Notes under the pieces: model-generated
What the model was told of the DNA's origin: nothing
Database searches by the model: none
What the model saw: the letters and a program-made list of their open reading frames with translations, nothing else
Shown here: piece by piece, positions 1 to 8,756 of the stretch
How positions within the stretch are numbered: the first letter of the stretch is position 1
Layout of the letters: every line of letters starts with the position of its first letter
Source of the DNA: Burkholderia sp. BCC1644
GTDB lineage: Bacteria; Pseudomonadota; Gammaproteobacteria; Burkholderiales; Burkholderiaceae
DNA length: 64,000 nt
Direction: 5' to 3'
Assembly: GCF_902833225.1 (NCBI RefSeq)
Contig: NZ_CADFEI010000016.1
Coordinates: 1 to 64,000 of the forward strand
Program-made: the position numbers and the translations under genes

Positions 1-125
1 TAGACGCCGCCGGCCGGGTACGCCTGCGCGACGGGTGCGTCGGGCCGCTTGTAATGCGGCGCCATCGTGCAGCCCGTGGCAAAGAGCGCGACCGCGATTG
101 CAGTCAAAGCGTGTTTTTGCATCAT
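1..125 (-). CDS. oprB: Outer membrane factor lipoprotein of RND efflux pump (partial, N-terminus only)
   Basis: Only the first ~40 codons are inside the window; the gene runs off the left edge. They read as a lipoprotein signal peptide with a lipobox ending in T-G-C (ALFATGC) followed by TMAPHYKRP, the typical start of OprM/OpcM-type outer membrane channels. The ATG at 125-123 overlaps the pump stop codon (TGATG), so it is translationally coupled to the upstream RND gene. A second ATG directly follows. By context it is the channel that lets the pump and adaptor expel drugs across the outer membrane. The symbol rests on resemblance to BpeAB-OprB and is tentative. Confidence 0.85.
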   Translation of the reverse strand, partial: MMQKHALTAIAVALFATGCTMAPHYKRPDAPVAQAYPAGGV

Positions 126-3100
126 CACTGTCCCTTGTTGCCTTCGTCGCCGTTGCCCGGCTTCTCTTCGTGGTGCGAGTGCTCCTGAGCCAGGCGCAGC
201 GCCTCGTCGACGTCTTCCTTCTCGCCGCTGAAGATCGCACGAATCTTCACGAAGAACATCGGGATCATGAAGATCGCGAGGAACGTCGCCGTGATCATCC
301 CGCCGATCACGCCCGTACCGATCGCGTGCTGGCTGGCCGAACCCGCGCCGTTGCTGATCGCGAGCGGCATCACGCCGAGAATGAACGCGAGCGACGTCAT
401 CAGGATAGGACGCAGCCGCAGGCGCGCCGCTTCCAGCGCGGCCTCGATCGGCCCCATCTTCTCCGTCTGCTGTAGTTCGCGCGCGAATTCCACGATCAGG
501 ATCGCGTTCTTGGCCGACAAGCCCACGGTAGTCAGCAGGCCGACCTGGAAGAACACGTCGTTTTCCAGACCGCGCATCGTGGCCGCAAGCAGTGCGCCGA
601 TCACGCCGAGCGGCACCACCATGATCACCGAGAACGGGATCGACCAGCTTTCATACAGCGCCGCCAGACACAGGAACACGACGAGGATCGAGATCGCATA
701 CAGGATCGGCGCCTGCGAACCGGACTGGATTTCCTGGAACGACAGGCCGGTCCACGAATAGCCGATACCGACCGGCAGCTTCTTCGCGAGCCCTTCCATC
801 GCGGTCATCGCCTGACCGGTCGACTTGCCCGGTGCGGCCTGACCCTGGATTTCCATCGCCGACACACCGTTGTAGCGCTCGAGCTTCGGCGAACCGTACG
901 TCCAGTGACCGGTCGCGAACGAACTGAACGGCACCATCCCGCCCGACCCGTTGCGCACGTACCAGATGTTCATGTCTTCAGGCGTCATCCGGAACGGCGC
1001 GTCTGCCTGCACGTACACCTTCTTGATCCGGCCGTCGATGTCGAGGAAGTTGTTCACGTACTTCGACGCCCACGCGATCGAGAACGTCTGGTCGATCGCA
1101 TCCGCCGTCACGCCCAGCGCATTCGCCTTCTCGCGGTCGATGTCGACCTTGTACTGCGGCGTGTCGTTCAGGCCGTTCGGACGGACGCCCTGCAGCGTCG
1201 GATCCTTCGACGCCATCCCGAGCAGCTGGTTACGCGCGGCCATCAGCGCATCGTGACCCAGACCGGCGTTGTCCGTCAGCTCGAAGTCGAAGCCGGCGGC
1301 CGTACCAAGTTCAGGAATCGACGGCGGGTTGAACGGGATCACGATCGCGTCCTTGTAGCCCGCGTAACGCCCGAACATCCGGCCGATCAGCGCCTGGACC
1401 TTCTGGTTCGCGTGCTGACGCTGCGAGTAATCCTTCAGGCGCACGAACACGAGACCGGAGTTCTGGCCGCGGCCCGCGAAGCTGAAGCCGTTGACCGTGA
1501 ACGCGGACTCGACGATTTCCTTCTCGTCCTTCAACAGGTAGTCGGAAATGTTCGCAAGCGTCTTCGCGGTCGTTTCCTGCGTGGAACCGGACGGCGTCTG
1601 CACGATCACGAACATCAGGCCCTGGTCTTCATCGGGCAGGAACGACTTCGGCAGGCGCACGAACAGCAGCCCGACCGCGACGATCACGACCAGATAGATG
1701 ATGAGCCAGCGGCCCGAGCGCTTGATCACGTGGTGCACGCCGACGTGATACTTGTCGCGGCTGTTGTTGAACGTGCGGTTGAACCAGCCGAAGAAACCCT
1801 TCTTCTCTTCGTGATGCCCTTGCGGGATCGGCTTCAGGATCGTCGCGCACAGCGCCGGCGTCAGAATCAACGCGACGAGCACCGACAGCACCATCGCCGA
1901 CACGATCGTCAGCGAGAACTGACGATAGATCGCGCCGACCGAGCCGCCGGAGAACGCCACCGGCACGAACACCGCCGACAGCACGAGCGCCACGCCGACG
2001 AGTGCGCCGGTGATCTGGCCCATCGCCTTGCGGGTCGCCTCCTTCGGTGACAGGCCCTCTTCCGCCATCACCCGCTCGACGTTCTCCACCACCACGATCG
2101 CATCGTCGACCAGCAGGCCGATTGCGAGCACGAGGCCGAACATCGACAGCGTGTTGATCGAGAAGCCCACCATCGACATGATCGCGAACGTCCCGAGCAG
2201 CACCACCGGCACCGCGATCGTCGGGATGATCGTCGCCCGCAGGTTCTGCAGGAACAGATACATCACGAGGAACACCAGCACGATACCTTCGAGCAGCGTC
2301 TTGACCACTTCCTCGATCGACAGCTTCACGAACGGCGTCGTGTCGTACGGATACTTCACGACGAGGCCGTGCGGGAAGAACGGTGACAGCTCGTCGATCT
2401 TCGCACGCACGGCCTTCGCGGTGGCGAGGGCGTTCGCGTTGGTCGCGAGCTGGATACCGAGTGCCGCGGTCGGCTGACCGTTGTACTTCGTGTCGAAGTT
2501 GTAGTTTTCGCCGCCGAGGCCGATCTGCGCGACGTCCTTCAGGCGAACCTGCGAGCCGTCCTGGTTGACCTTCAGCAGGATGTTGCCGAACTGCTCGGGC
2601 GTCTGCAGCAGCGTCGATTCGGTGATCGTCGCCTGCAGCATCGTGCCCGGCGTGGCCGGCGTGCCGCCGATCTGGCCGCCCGCGATCTGCACGTTCTGCG
2701 CGCTGATCGCCGAGCTGACGTCGACCGGCGTGAGGCCGTAGTTGGTCAGGCGGTTCGGGTCGAGCCAGATCCGCATCGCGTACTGCGAGCCGAACAGCGT
2801 GACGGTACCGACGCCGTTCAGCCGGCTGATCGGATCCTTCACGTGCGACGCCACGAAGTTCGCGAGGTCGTACTTGTTCATGCTGCCGTCTTCGGAGTTG
2901 AAGGCGAGCACCAGCAGGAAGCTGCTGCTCGACTTCGTCACCGACAGACCGAGCTGCTGCACGACCTGCGGCAGAACCGGCGTCGCGAGCGACAGCTTGT
3001 TCTGCACCTGGACCTGTGCGATGTCGGCGTTGGTGCCCGGCGCGAAGGTCAGCGTGATCGTCGCGTTGCCCGAGTCGTCACTCGTCGACGACATGTACAG

Positions 3101-3325
3101 GAAGTTGTCGAGACCGCTCATCTGCTGCTCGATCACCTGCGTCACCGTGTCTTCCACCGTCTTCGCGGAAGCGCCCGGGTAGTTGGCAGTGATCTGGATC
3201 GATGGCGGCGCGATCGTCGGATACTGCGAGATCGGCAGCGTGAAGATCGCCGCAACCCCGGCCAGCATCAGGATGATGGCGATCACCCACGCGAAGATCG
3301 GGCGATCGATAAAAAACTTTGCCAT
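125..3325 (-). CDS. bpeB: RND efflux transporter, inner membrane pump (BpeB/AcrB/MexB family)
   Basis: This 1066-residue protein has the full length of hydrophobe/amphiphile efflux RND pumps. It starts MAKFFIDRPIFAWVIAI, the canonical HAE1 N-terminus, and contains the proton-relay helix around GLLVDDAIVVVENVER (the two adjacent Asp) and the LPKSFLPDEDQG segment of the second half. It uses proton motive force to export drugs and autoinducer-like molecules through a periplasmic adaptor and outer membrane channel. It lies 15 bp after the adaptor gene and overlaps the channel gene start, forming a three-gene operon. A TetR repressor gene diverges upstream. Family assignment is certain; equivalence to BpeB rests on gene order and overall likeness. 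Confidence 0.95.
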   Translation of the reverse strand: MAKFFIDRPIFAWVIAIILMLAGVAAIFTLPISQYPTIAPPSIQITANYPGASAKTVEDTVTQVIEQQMSGLDNFLYMSSTSDDSGNATITLTFAPGTNADIAQVQVQNKLSLATPVLPQVVQQLGLSVTKSSSSFLLVLAFNSEDGSMNKYDLANFVASHVKDPISRLNGVGTVTLFGSQYAMRIWLDPNRLTNYGLTPVDVSSAISAQNVQIAGGQIGGTPATPGTMLQATITESTLLQTPEQFGNILLKVNQDGSQVRLKDVAQIGLGGENYNFDTKYNGQPTAALGIQLATNANALATAKAVRAKIDELSPFFPHGLVVKYPYDTTPFVKLSIEEVVKTLLEGIVLVFLVMYLFLQNLRATIIPTIAVPVVLLGTFAIMSMVGFSINTLSMFGLVLAIGLLVDDAIVVVENVERVMAEEGLSPKEATRKAMGQITGALVGVALVLSAVFVPVAFSGGSVGAIYRQFSLTIVSAMVLSVLVALILTPALCATILKPIPQGHHEEKKGFFGWFNRTFNNSRDKYHVGVHHVIKRSGRWLIIYLVVIVAVGLLFVRLPKSFLPDEDQGLMFVIVQTPSGSTQETTAKTLANISDYLLKDEKEIVESAFTVNGFSFAGRGQNSGLVFVRLKDYSQRQHANQKVQALIGRMFGRYAGYKDAIVIPFNPPSIPELGTAAGFDFELTDNAGLGHDALMAARNQLLGMASKDPTLQGVRPNGLNDTPQYKVDIDREKANALGVTADAIDQTFSIAWASKYVNNFLDIDGRIKKVYVQADAPFRMTPEDMNIWYVRNGSGGMVPFSSFATGHWTYGSPKLERYNGVSAMEIQGQAAPGKSTGQAMTAMEGLAKKLPVGIGYSWTGLSFQEIQSGSQAPILYAISILVVFLCLAALYESWSIPFSVIMVVPLGVIGALLAATMRGLENDVFFQVGLLTTVGLSAKNAILIVEFARELQQTEKMGPIEAALEAARLRLRPILMTSLAFILGVMPLAISNGAGSASQHAIGTGVIGGMITATFLAIFMIPMFFVKIRAIFSGEKEDVDEALRLAQEHSHHEEKPGNGDEGNKGQ

Positions 3326-3340
3326 GAAACAGGCTCCCTG

Positions 3341-4615
3341 TTATTGCGCGCTCGAAGCAGCGGCAGCGCTCGCCGGCGCGGCGCCCGATGCGGCGGCACC
3401 GGTTGCAGCAGCGGCGCCGGAACCGGCGGCAGCCGGCGCGGCGGAGGCAGCAGCGCCCGACGCGGCATCGGCCGCCGGTGCGAGCTGGGCGGGGACCGTC
3501 TTCACGGTCGCGCCCGGGCGCACCTTGTCGACGCCCTGAACGATCACGTGATCGCCCGCTTGCAGACCGCCTTCGACGACCCAGTTCGGGCCCTGCATGC
3601 CGGACGTCTTCAGCGGACGCGGCTCGACCTTGTTGCTGGCGTTCACCACCATCGCGACCGCCTGGCCCTTCTGGTCATGCGTGACGCCGATCTGCGGCAC
3701 CAGGAACGCGTTCTCGTTCACGCCTTCCTCGATGCGTGCGCGCACGAACATCCCCGGCAGCAGCACGCGGCCCGGGTTCGGGAAGACCGCGCGGATCGTC
3801 ACCGAGCCGGTGGTCTGGTCGACCGTCACGTCCGAGAACTGCAGCTTGCCCGGCTCCGAATACGTCTTGCCGTCTTCGAGGATCAGCGACACCTTCGCCG
3901 CACCCGGGCCGCTCGTCTTCAGGCGGCCGCTCTGCACGTCCTGGCGCAGCTTCAGCCCTTCGAGGCTCGACTGCGTGAGATCGACGTACACCGGATCGAG
4001 CTGCTGCACGGTCGACATCAGCGTCGCCTGGCTCGCCTGCACGTAGGCGCCCGGCGTCACTTGCGAGATGCCGACGCGGCCCGTGATCGGCGACACGACA
4101 TCCGTATAGCCGAGGTTGATCTGCGCGGTGTCCACCGCTGCCTTGCCGGCCGCGACGTCCGCGGCGGCCTGACCTTGCGTGGCCACTGCGTTGTCGTAGT
4201 CCTGCTTGCTGACCGCGTTCGCGGCGACCAGTACCTTGTAGCGCGCGACCAGTGCGTTCTGCGTGACGAGGTTCGCCTGCGCCTTCGCGAGCGTCGCCTT
4301 CGCGCTGTTCAGCGCGGCGACGTACGGTGCCGGGTCGATCTTGTACAGACGCTGGCCGGCCTTGACGTCGGTGCCTTCGGTGAATTCACGACGCAGCACG
4401 ATGCCGTCGACCCGCGCGCGGACCTGCGCGACGAGGAACGCACTGGTGCGGCCCGGCAGGTCGGTGAAGACCGGTACGGCTTGCGGTTGGACGGTGACGA
4501 CGCCGACTTCCGGCGTTTGCGGCGGCGGTGCCGATTCTTTTTTCCCGCACGCGGCCAGGAAAACGGCGGCCGTCGCGACAGTGATTAAGCGGTATGGAAC
4601 CCGTTCGACGCGCAT
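3341..4615 (-). CDS. bpeA: RND efflux periplasmic adaptor lipoprotein (membrane fusion protein)
   Basis: 424 residues from the ATG at 4615. The start is chosen because it gives a lipoprotein signal (VFLAACGKK, lipobox L-A-A-C) and has an AGAGG-like ribosome site about 10 bases upstream; longer in-frame starts would bury the signal. It has the AcrA/MexA plan: barrel-sandwich hybrid halves (VRARVDGIVLRR near residue 60, and VVSPITGRVG) flanking an alpha-helical hairpin rich in Ala/Gln/Lys, then a beta-barrel and a membrane-proximal domain. The C-terminus is a long low-complexity Ala/Ser/Pro/Gly tail of roughly 60 residues. It links pump and outer membrane channel. First gene of the efflux operon, divergent from the tetR gene. 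Confidence 0.95.
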   Translation of the reverse strand: MRVERVPYRLITVATAAVFLAACGKKESAPPPQTPEVGVVTVQPQAVPVFTDLPGRTSAFLVAQVRARVDGIVLRREFTEGTDVKAGQRLYKIDPAPYVAALNSAKATLAKAQANLVTQNALVARYKVLVAANAVSKQDYDNAVATQGQAAADVAAGKAAVDTAQINLGYTDVVSPITGRVGISQVTPGAYVQASQATLMSTVQQLDPVYVDLTQSSLEGLKLRQDVQSGRLKTSGPGAAKVSLILEDGKTYSEPGKLQFSDVTVDQTTGSVTIRAVFPNPGRVLLPGMFVRARIEEGVNENAFLVPQIGVTHDQKGQAVAMVVNASNKVEPRPLKTSGMQGPNWVVEGGLQAGDHVIVQGVDKVRPGATVKTVPAQLAPAADAASGAAASAAPAAAGSGAAAATGAAASGAAPASAAAASSAQ

Positions 4616-5013
4616 GGAGCGACCTCTGTGTATAACCAATGGAATAAGTGCCGCACCCGACCGGAGCGCAACACGGATGCGCCTCACGGCGCAGATCGAA
4701 CACCTGAAATACTGGACTGCTAGATACAGCAAGCGGCACGAAACCTCCGTGCCGACAGGTTGCCCCGCAACTGCGGACTGGTACTTTGGCGGGAATCAGC
4801 AGAGTGGGATATTAACTGATTGCCACTTGGGTCATTCGATCGTAGGGTGGTATTGTATATACATTCACGAATGTATGTAAAAAGCCGGTTTGTGCTCGGC
4901 CGGCTGTCCAGTCTTACGAATTGTTACCAGTCGCAAGCATAGCCCGTCTGAATGACGGCTGCGAGGGTTGCAGACCCTATATTCACCTACGATCGATCCA
5001 ATCAGGCCTGCAC
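4616..5013. other. Divergent promoter region between efflux operon and its TetR repressor
   Basis: This 398-bp gap separates the adaptor gene (minus) from the repressor gene (plus). It is clearly more AT-rich than the flanking genes between about 4800 and 4880 and holds the AcrR-like palindrome annotated separately. No further gene is supported: frames open upstream of the TetR start lack a family-like N-terminus. Confidence 0.7.
4856..4879. promoter_or_regulatory. AcrR-like TetR operator palindrome
   Basis: A 24-bp imperfect palindrome centred at 4867/4868. The left half is TATATACATTCA and the right half CGAATGTATGTA; the inverted right half matches the left at 10 of 12 positions. It closely resembles the known Escherichia coli AcrR operator (core ACATTTGTGAATGT). 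It lies in the shared intergenic region, so binding could repress both the efflux operon and the tetR gene. That the neighbouring TetR protein binds here is an inference. Confidence 0.8.
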
Positions 5014-5655
5014 ATGGTCAGACGTACCAAGGAGGAGGCGCTCGAGACGCGCAACAGCATTCTCGACGCCGCCGAGCACGTGTTCTTCGAGAAGGGCGTG
5101 TCGCACACGTCGCTCGCGGACATCGCGCAGCACGCCGGCGTGACGCGCGGCGCGATCTACTGGCACTTCGCAAATAAAAGCGAGCTGTTCGACGCGATGT
5201 TCGACCGCGTGTTTCTGCCGATCGACGAGCTGAAGCGGATGCCGCTCGACGCGCCGGGCGGCAATCCGCTCGAGAAGATCCGCCAGATCCTGATCTGGTG
5301 CCTGCTCGGCGTGCAGCGCGACGCGCAGTTGCGCCGCGTGTTCAGCATCCTGTTCATGAAGTGCGAATACGTGGCGGACCTGGAGCCGCTGCTGCAGCGC
5401 AACCGCGCGGGAATGAGCGAGGCGCTCCACGCGATCGACGCCGATCTCGCGGGCGCCGTGCGGCTCAAGCTGCTGCCCGAGCGGCTCGATACGTGGCGCG
5501 CGACGCTGATGCTGCATACGCTCGTCAGCGGCTTCGTGCGCGACATGCTGATGCTGCCCGACGAGATCGACGCCGAGCAGCATGCGGAAAAGCTCGTCGA
5601 CGGCTGTTTCGACATGCTGCGCTACAGCCCGGCGATGCTGAAGGACGGCGACTGA
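5014..5655 (+). CDS. bpeR: TetR-family repressor of the RND efflux operon (AcrR/BpeR-like)
   Basis: 213 residues from ATG 5014; this start gives MVRRTKEEALETR, the usual N-terminus of AcrR/MexR-type TetR repressors. The helix-turn-helix spans about residues 10-55 (TSLADIAQHAGVTRGAIYWHF), followed by the helical ligand-binding domain. Transcribed away from the pump genes with an AcrR-like operator in between, so it most likely represses the pump operon and itself and releases on binding pump substrates. The open frame extends upstream to 4921, but those residues do not look like the family. Confidence 0.92.
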   Translation: MVRRTKEEALETRNSILDAAEHVFFEKGVSHTSLADIAQHAGVTRGAIYWHFANKSELFDAMFDRVFLPIDELKRMPLDAPGGNPLEKIRQILIWCLLGVQRDAQLRRVFSILFMKCEYVADLEPLLQRNRAGMSEALHAIDADLAGAVRLKLLPERLDTWRATLMLHTLVSGFVRDMLMLPDEIDAEQHAEKLVDGCFDMLRYSPAMLKDGD

Positions 5656-5686
5656 CGAAACGGTCGCCCCGCCCCCTGCCGCGGCT

Positions 5687-6358
5687 TCAAGCCGCCTTCG
5701 CGCGCTGCGCGCGGGCCCGCCGGTTCGACGCGGCCACCGAATCACGCGCCGGCACCGGTGTGCCGGCCAGGCCCGCGATCCACGCATCGGTCGGCATCAC
5801 GGCCGCGAAATTCGACTGGAACACCACCGTGTACGCGCGGTGAATCTCTTCGGCGCTCGCCGCGCCCGCTTCATTCTCGTAAGGCAGCGCGCCCGTCGCG
5901 TCGTCCAGGTATTCGACCTTCAGCCCCGCATGCGCCGCGTGATAGACCGTCGCCGCATTGCAGTTGTGCGTCATGTAGCCGGCCACCGCGAGCGTGTCGA
6001 TCCCGTGCGCATCGAGCCAAGCGGCGAGATCGGTGCCGGCGAACGAACTCGCCTGCGTCTTCTCGATCAGGTGCGCGTACGGCCGGCTCGCGACCACCGC
6101 GTGCAGCGCGACGCCGTCGGAGCCGGGCGCGAAGATCGGCGCGCCGGCCGGTGCGAGGTGCTGGACCACGATCACGGGCACGCCGGCCGCATGCGCGGCG
6201 TCGATCGCGCGGCCGATGTTCGCGAGCGACACGTCGAGCGGCGGATATTCGATCGGCAGGTTGCCCGTCACGTATTCGTTCTGGACGTCGATCACGATCA
6301 GCGCACGGCGGGCAGCAGGATGGGAAGCGGAAGACGGGACGGCGTTCGAATTCGACAT
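5687..6358 (-). CDS. Isochorismatase-family cysteine hydrolase
   Basis: 223 residues from ATG 6358. The cysteine hydrolase triad is visible: Asp24 (LIVIDVQNEY), Lys100 (IEKTQASSF) and Cys133 (YMTHNCNAAT), each in family context. Members hydrolyse isochorismate, nicotinamide, ureidoacrylate or other amides; the substrate cannot be read from the sequence. It diverges from a GlxA-type AraC regulator gene 152 bp away, a common pairing in which the regulator controls the hydrolase. Converges with the tetR gene. The open frame continues upstream to 6427 without a better start. Confidence 0.88.
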   Translation of the reverse strand: MSNSNAVPSSASHPAARRALIVIDVQNEYVTGNLPIEYPPLDVSLANIGRAIDAAHAAGVPVIVVQHLAPAGAPIFAPGSDGVALHAVVASRPYAHLIEKTQASSFAGTDLAAWLDAHGIDTLAVAGYMTHNCNAATVYHAAHAGLKVEYLDDATGALPYENEAGAASAEEIHRAYTVVFQSNFAAVMPTDAWIAGLAGTPVPARDSVAASNRRARAQRAKAA

Positions 6359-6510
6359 GACGGGCTCCTGGTCCGGGGGCGCGGCCCCGCCCCGGAACGG
6401 GACGGCCAGCGGCGCGATGCGATGCATTGTCGGGCCGCGTCGTTCACGCGGACAGTGGCCCGATAGCCATTCTTCGATAGAATCGGGCCATCACCATCCC
6501 GGAGCCCGTC

Positions 6511-7515
6511 ATGGCCGCTGCCGCGTTGCCCGCCCCGCCCGTTCCGACCGTCGTCGCCGTGATCGCGTACGACGGCATCAGCCCGTTCCACCTGTCGGTG
6601 CCGTCCGTCGTGTTCGGCAAGGAACGCGATGCGGCCACGTCACCCGCGTTCGAGTTTCGCGTCTGCTCGGCCGAGCGCGGCCCGCTCGCAACGACGGGCG
6701 GCTTCACGATCACTGCGCCATACGGGCTCGATGCGCTCGACGATGCGGACATCGTGATCGTGCCGGCGTGGCGCGACCCGGACGAGGCGCCGCCCGACGA
6801 ACTGCTCGACGCGGTCCGCGCGGTCGCCGCACGCGGCGCGCAGCTCGTCGGCCTGTGCCTCGGCGCGTACGTGCTTGCCGCGGCCGGCCTGCTCGACGGT
6901 CGCCCGGCTACCACGCACTGGGCGTGGGCCGACGATTTCGCACAACGCTTTCCGCGCGTGAAGCTCGATCCCGACGTGCTGTACGTCGACGACGGCAACC
7001 TGATGACGTCGGCCGGCACGGCCGCGGGGCTCGACTGCTGCCTGCACGTCGTGCGGCGGCGCTTCGGCTCGGACGCCGCGAACCAGATCGCGCGCCGCCT
7101 CGTGATCCCGCCGCACCGTCAGGGCGGCCAGGCCCAGTACGTGCCGCAGCCGGTCGCCGCGCACCCGCGCGACGCGCGGCTCGCGGGCCTGCTCGACTGG
7201 GTGCGCGCGCACCTCGACGCCGCGCACAGCGTCGATTCGCTCGCCGAACGCGTGCTGATGAGCCGGCGCACGTTCACGCGCCACTTCCGGCAGGCGACGG
7301 GCACGACCGTCACCGCATGGCTGCAGGCCGAGCGGCTCGCACGCGCGCAACACCTGCTGGAAACCACCGGACAATCGATCGACGCGATCGCGCAGGCGGC
7401 CGGCTACGGGTCGAGCGTGTCGCTGCGCCAGCATTTCGCGGGCGCGCTCGGCACGTCGCCGTCTGCGTATCGAAGGGAATTTCGCGGCGCCGGAGCCGGC
7501 GCCGACGCGGTGTAA
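6511..7515 (+). CDS. GlxA-type AraC regulator with DJ-1/PfpI N-terminal domain
   Basis: 334 residues. The N-terminal ~170 residues form a DJ-1/PfpI (class I glutamine amidotransferase-like) fold with the nucleophile-elbow segment GLCLGAYVLAAAGLLDGRPATTHW; the C-terminal ~100 residues are an AraC double helix-turn-helix (SLAERVLMSRRTFTRHFRQ, then DAIAQAAGYGSSVSLRQHF). Such proteins usually activate adjacent genes in response to small metabolites. It diverges from the isochorismatase-like gene, the likely target. The ATG lies after a GGAG-like site. Confidence 0.9.
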   Translation: MAAAALPAPPVPTVVAVIAYDGISPFHLSVPSVVFGKERDAATSPAFEFRVCSAERGPLATTGGFTITAPYGLDALDDADIVIVPAWRDPDEAPPDELLDAVRAVAARGAQLVGLCLGAYVLAAAGLLDGRPATTHWAWADDFAQRFPRVKLDPDVLYVDDGNLMTSAGTAAGLDCCLHVVRRRFGSDAANQIARRLVIPPHRQGGQAQYVPQPVAAHPRDARLAGLLDWVRAHLDAAHSVDSLAERVLMSRRTFTRHFRQATGTTVTAWLQAERLARAQHLLETTGQSIDAIAQAAGYGSSVSLRQHFAGALGTSPSAYRREFRGAGAGADAV

Positions 7516-7525
7516 CGCCGGCCGC

Positions 7526-8233
7526 TCAGCCGCCGTTGATCCAGCGTGCCGCGTAAAGCAGCAGCGCGACGAACACGATCATCGCCGCCCATGCCCAGAC
7601 CGGCACCGTGCCCGAACCGCGATGCGGGAGCGCGCTGGCCGCGCGCCCGGTCAGCGCACCGCCCAGATGCGGCGGCAGCGCACGCTTCGTCGCGGCCATC
7701 AGCGACGCAGGGCGCAGGAACACATGCTGGCGGCGCTGCGCGGCCGAGCGCGCGCGATTCGGCGCAAGGCCATGCTTCGCCTGCACGACCGCGCAGAACT
7801 CGCGGAAGAAATCGTCGGTCCAGTCGCGCAGCGCGTTGTCGATCTGCCGTCCCGGCAGCTCGGCGAGCGGCCCGCTCGCCGTCGCCCAGACCACGTAATC
7901 GATGCGCGTCGCGTTCGCGTCGTCATCCGGCATCAGCACCAGTTCGACCTGGCCGCGCAGCGCGCCGAGGCCGTCGGCGCGTGCCTTGAAGTTGAGCACG
8001 CGGCGCGGCTGCCCTTCCGCGTCGCCCTGCTCGGCCGCCGCATGTACGCGCACGTCGTAGCGCGCGCGCAGCGGGCCGAGCGGTACCGTGATCGTCAGTG
8101 CGAACTCGCCGTGCGCGAGCCTCACGAACGAATCGCAATGGTCGAAGCTCGCCCGCAGCAACGCGAGATCCTCGAACGCCTCCCGCACGACAGGCGGCGC
8201 GAGCGCAACGCGTAACGTGTCGTTCAGTTCCAT
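7526..8233 (-). CDS. CoxG-family SRPBCC protein with C-terminal membrane anchor
   Basis: 235 residues from ATG 8233, which starts MELNDTLRVALAPP, the usual entry strand of SRPBCC/CoxG (carbon monoxide dehydrogenase subunit G) domains. The START-like domain covers about residues 1-150; a linker follows, then a single hydrophobic segment near the C-terminus (VPVWAWAAMIVFVALLLYAA) that should anchor it in the membrane. CoxG tethers CO dehydrogenase to the membrane in carboxidotrophs, but no cox genes are present here, so its role is unknown. It lies 28 bp downstream of the DUF427 gene and may be cotranscribed with it. Confidence 0.75.
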   Translation of the reverse strand: MELNDTLRVALAPPVVREAFEDLALLRASFDHCDSFVRLAHGEFALTITVPLGPLRARYDVRVHAAAEQGDAEGQPRRVLNFKARADGLGALRGQVELVLMPDDDANATRIDYVVWATASGPLAELPGRQIDNALRDWTDDFFREFCAVVQAKHGLAPNRARSAAQRRQHVFLRPASLMAATKRALPPHLGGALTGRAASALPHRGSGTVPVWAWAAMIVFVALLLYAARWINGG

Positions 8234-8261
8234 GACGCCTCCCCGGTGAACACGCGCCGCA

Positions 8262-8621
8262 TCAGGACGTCTCGACGAGACTGTCGACCCGTGCGACATC
8301 GAAGGCGACATAGTGCGCGAGCACGGACGCCGCCTCCATCGGTTCCTCGTAACTCCATGCGGCGTTCTCGATCACGCCGTCTTCCGTCTGCAAGTCGAAA
8401 TGCACGGCCTGCCCCCTGAACGGGCACGCGCTCGTGAAATCCGACTTCACGAGCCGGCGCATGTTGACGTCACCGCGCGGCAGGTAATGGATGTCCGGCA
8501 GTCCCGTTTCGCGCACGGTCAATGCCCGGTGCGAATCGGCGTACGTGATGCCGCGATGGATCACGCGCACACGATGACGGTTCGGCACGATTTCGAGTCG
8601 AGGGTCGGCTGCATCGGACAT
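8262..8621 (-). CDS. DUF427 family protein
   Basis: 119 residues from ATG 8621, preceded by GGAGAAACG, a good ribosome site. It shows the DUF427 pattern: VIHRGITYADSHRAL, then YLPRGDV, a CPFRG segment and WSYEEP near the end. The family adopts a beta-tent fold of unknown function. It stands upstream of the CoxG-like gene on the same strand. The frame continues upstream to 8678 but would read through a terminator-like hairpin. Confidence 0.82.
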   Translation of the reverse strand: MSDAADPRLEIVPNRHRVRVIHRGITYADSHRALTVRETGLPDIHYLPRGDVNMRRLVKSDFTSACPFRGQAVHFDLQTEDGVIENAAWSYEEPMEAASVLAHYVAFDVARVDSLVETS

Positions 8622-8669
8622 CGTTTCTCCTTCGGGCGGCCCGGCAGGCAAACCGGGCGCAGGAAACGA

Positions 8670-8699
8670 AAAAGCCACGGCACGGGTGCCGTGGCTTTC
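8670..8699. terminator. Intrinsic terminator after the exported protein gene
   Basis: Perfect hairpin: AAGCCACGGCAC, a 2-base loop and its exact complement, flanked by A and T runs on the two sides. It sits 60 bp downstream of the minus-strand stop at 8757 and upstream of the DUF427 gene, so it separates the two units. Confidence 0.8.
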
Positions 8700-8756
8700 A
8701 TTATGGGCGAAACTTCGTCCGATTGCGCGACCCGGGCCCGGGCCGCGCGCGGCGGG

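Noticed and set aside
2843..4588. Long plus-strand open frame antisense to the efflux adaptor and pump genes
   Set aside because: It is Arg/His/Asp-rich with no family features and lies opposite well-supported genes; a typical shadow of GC-rich codon bias.
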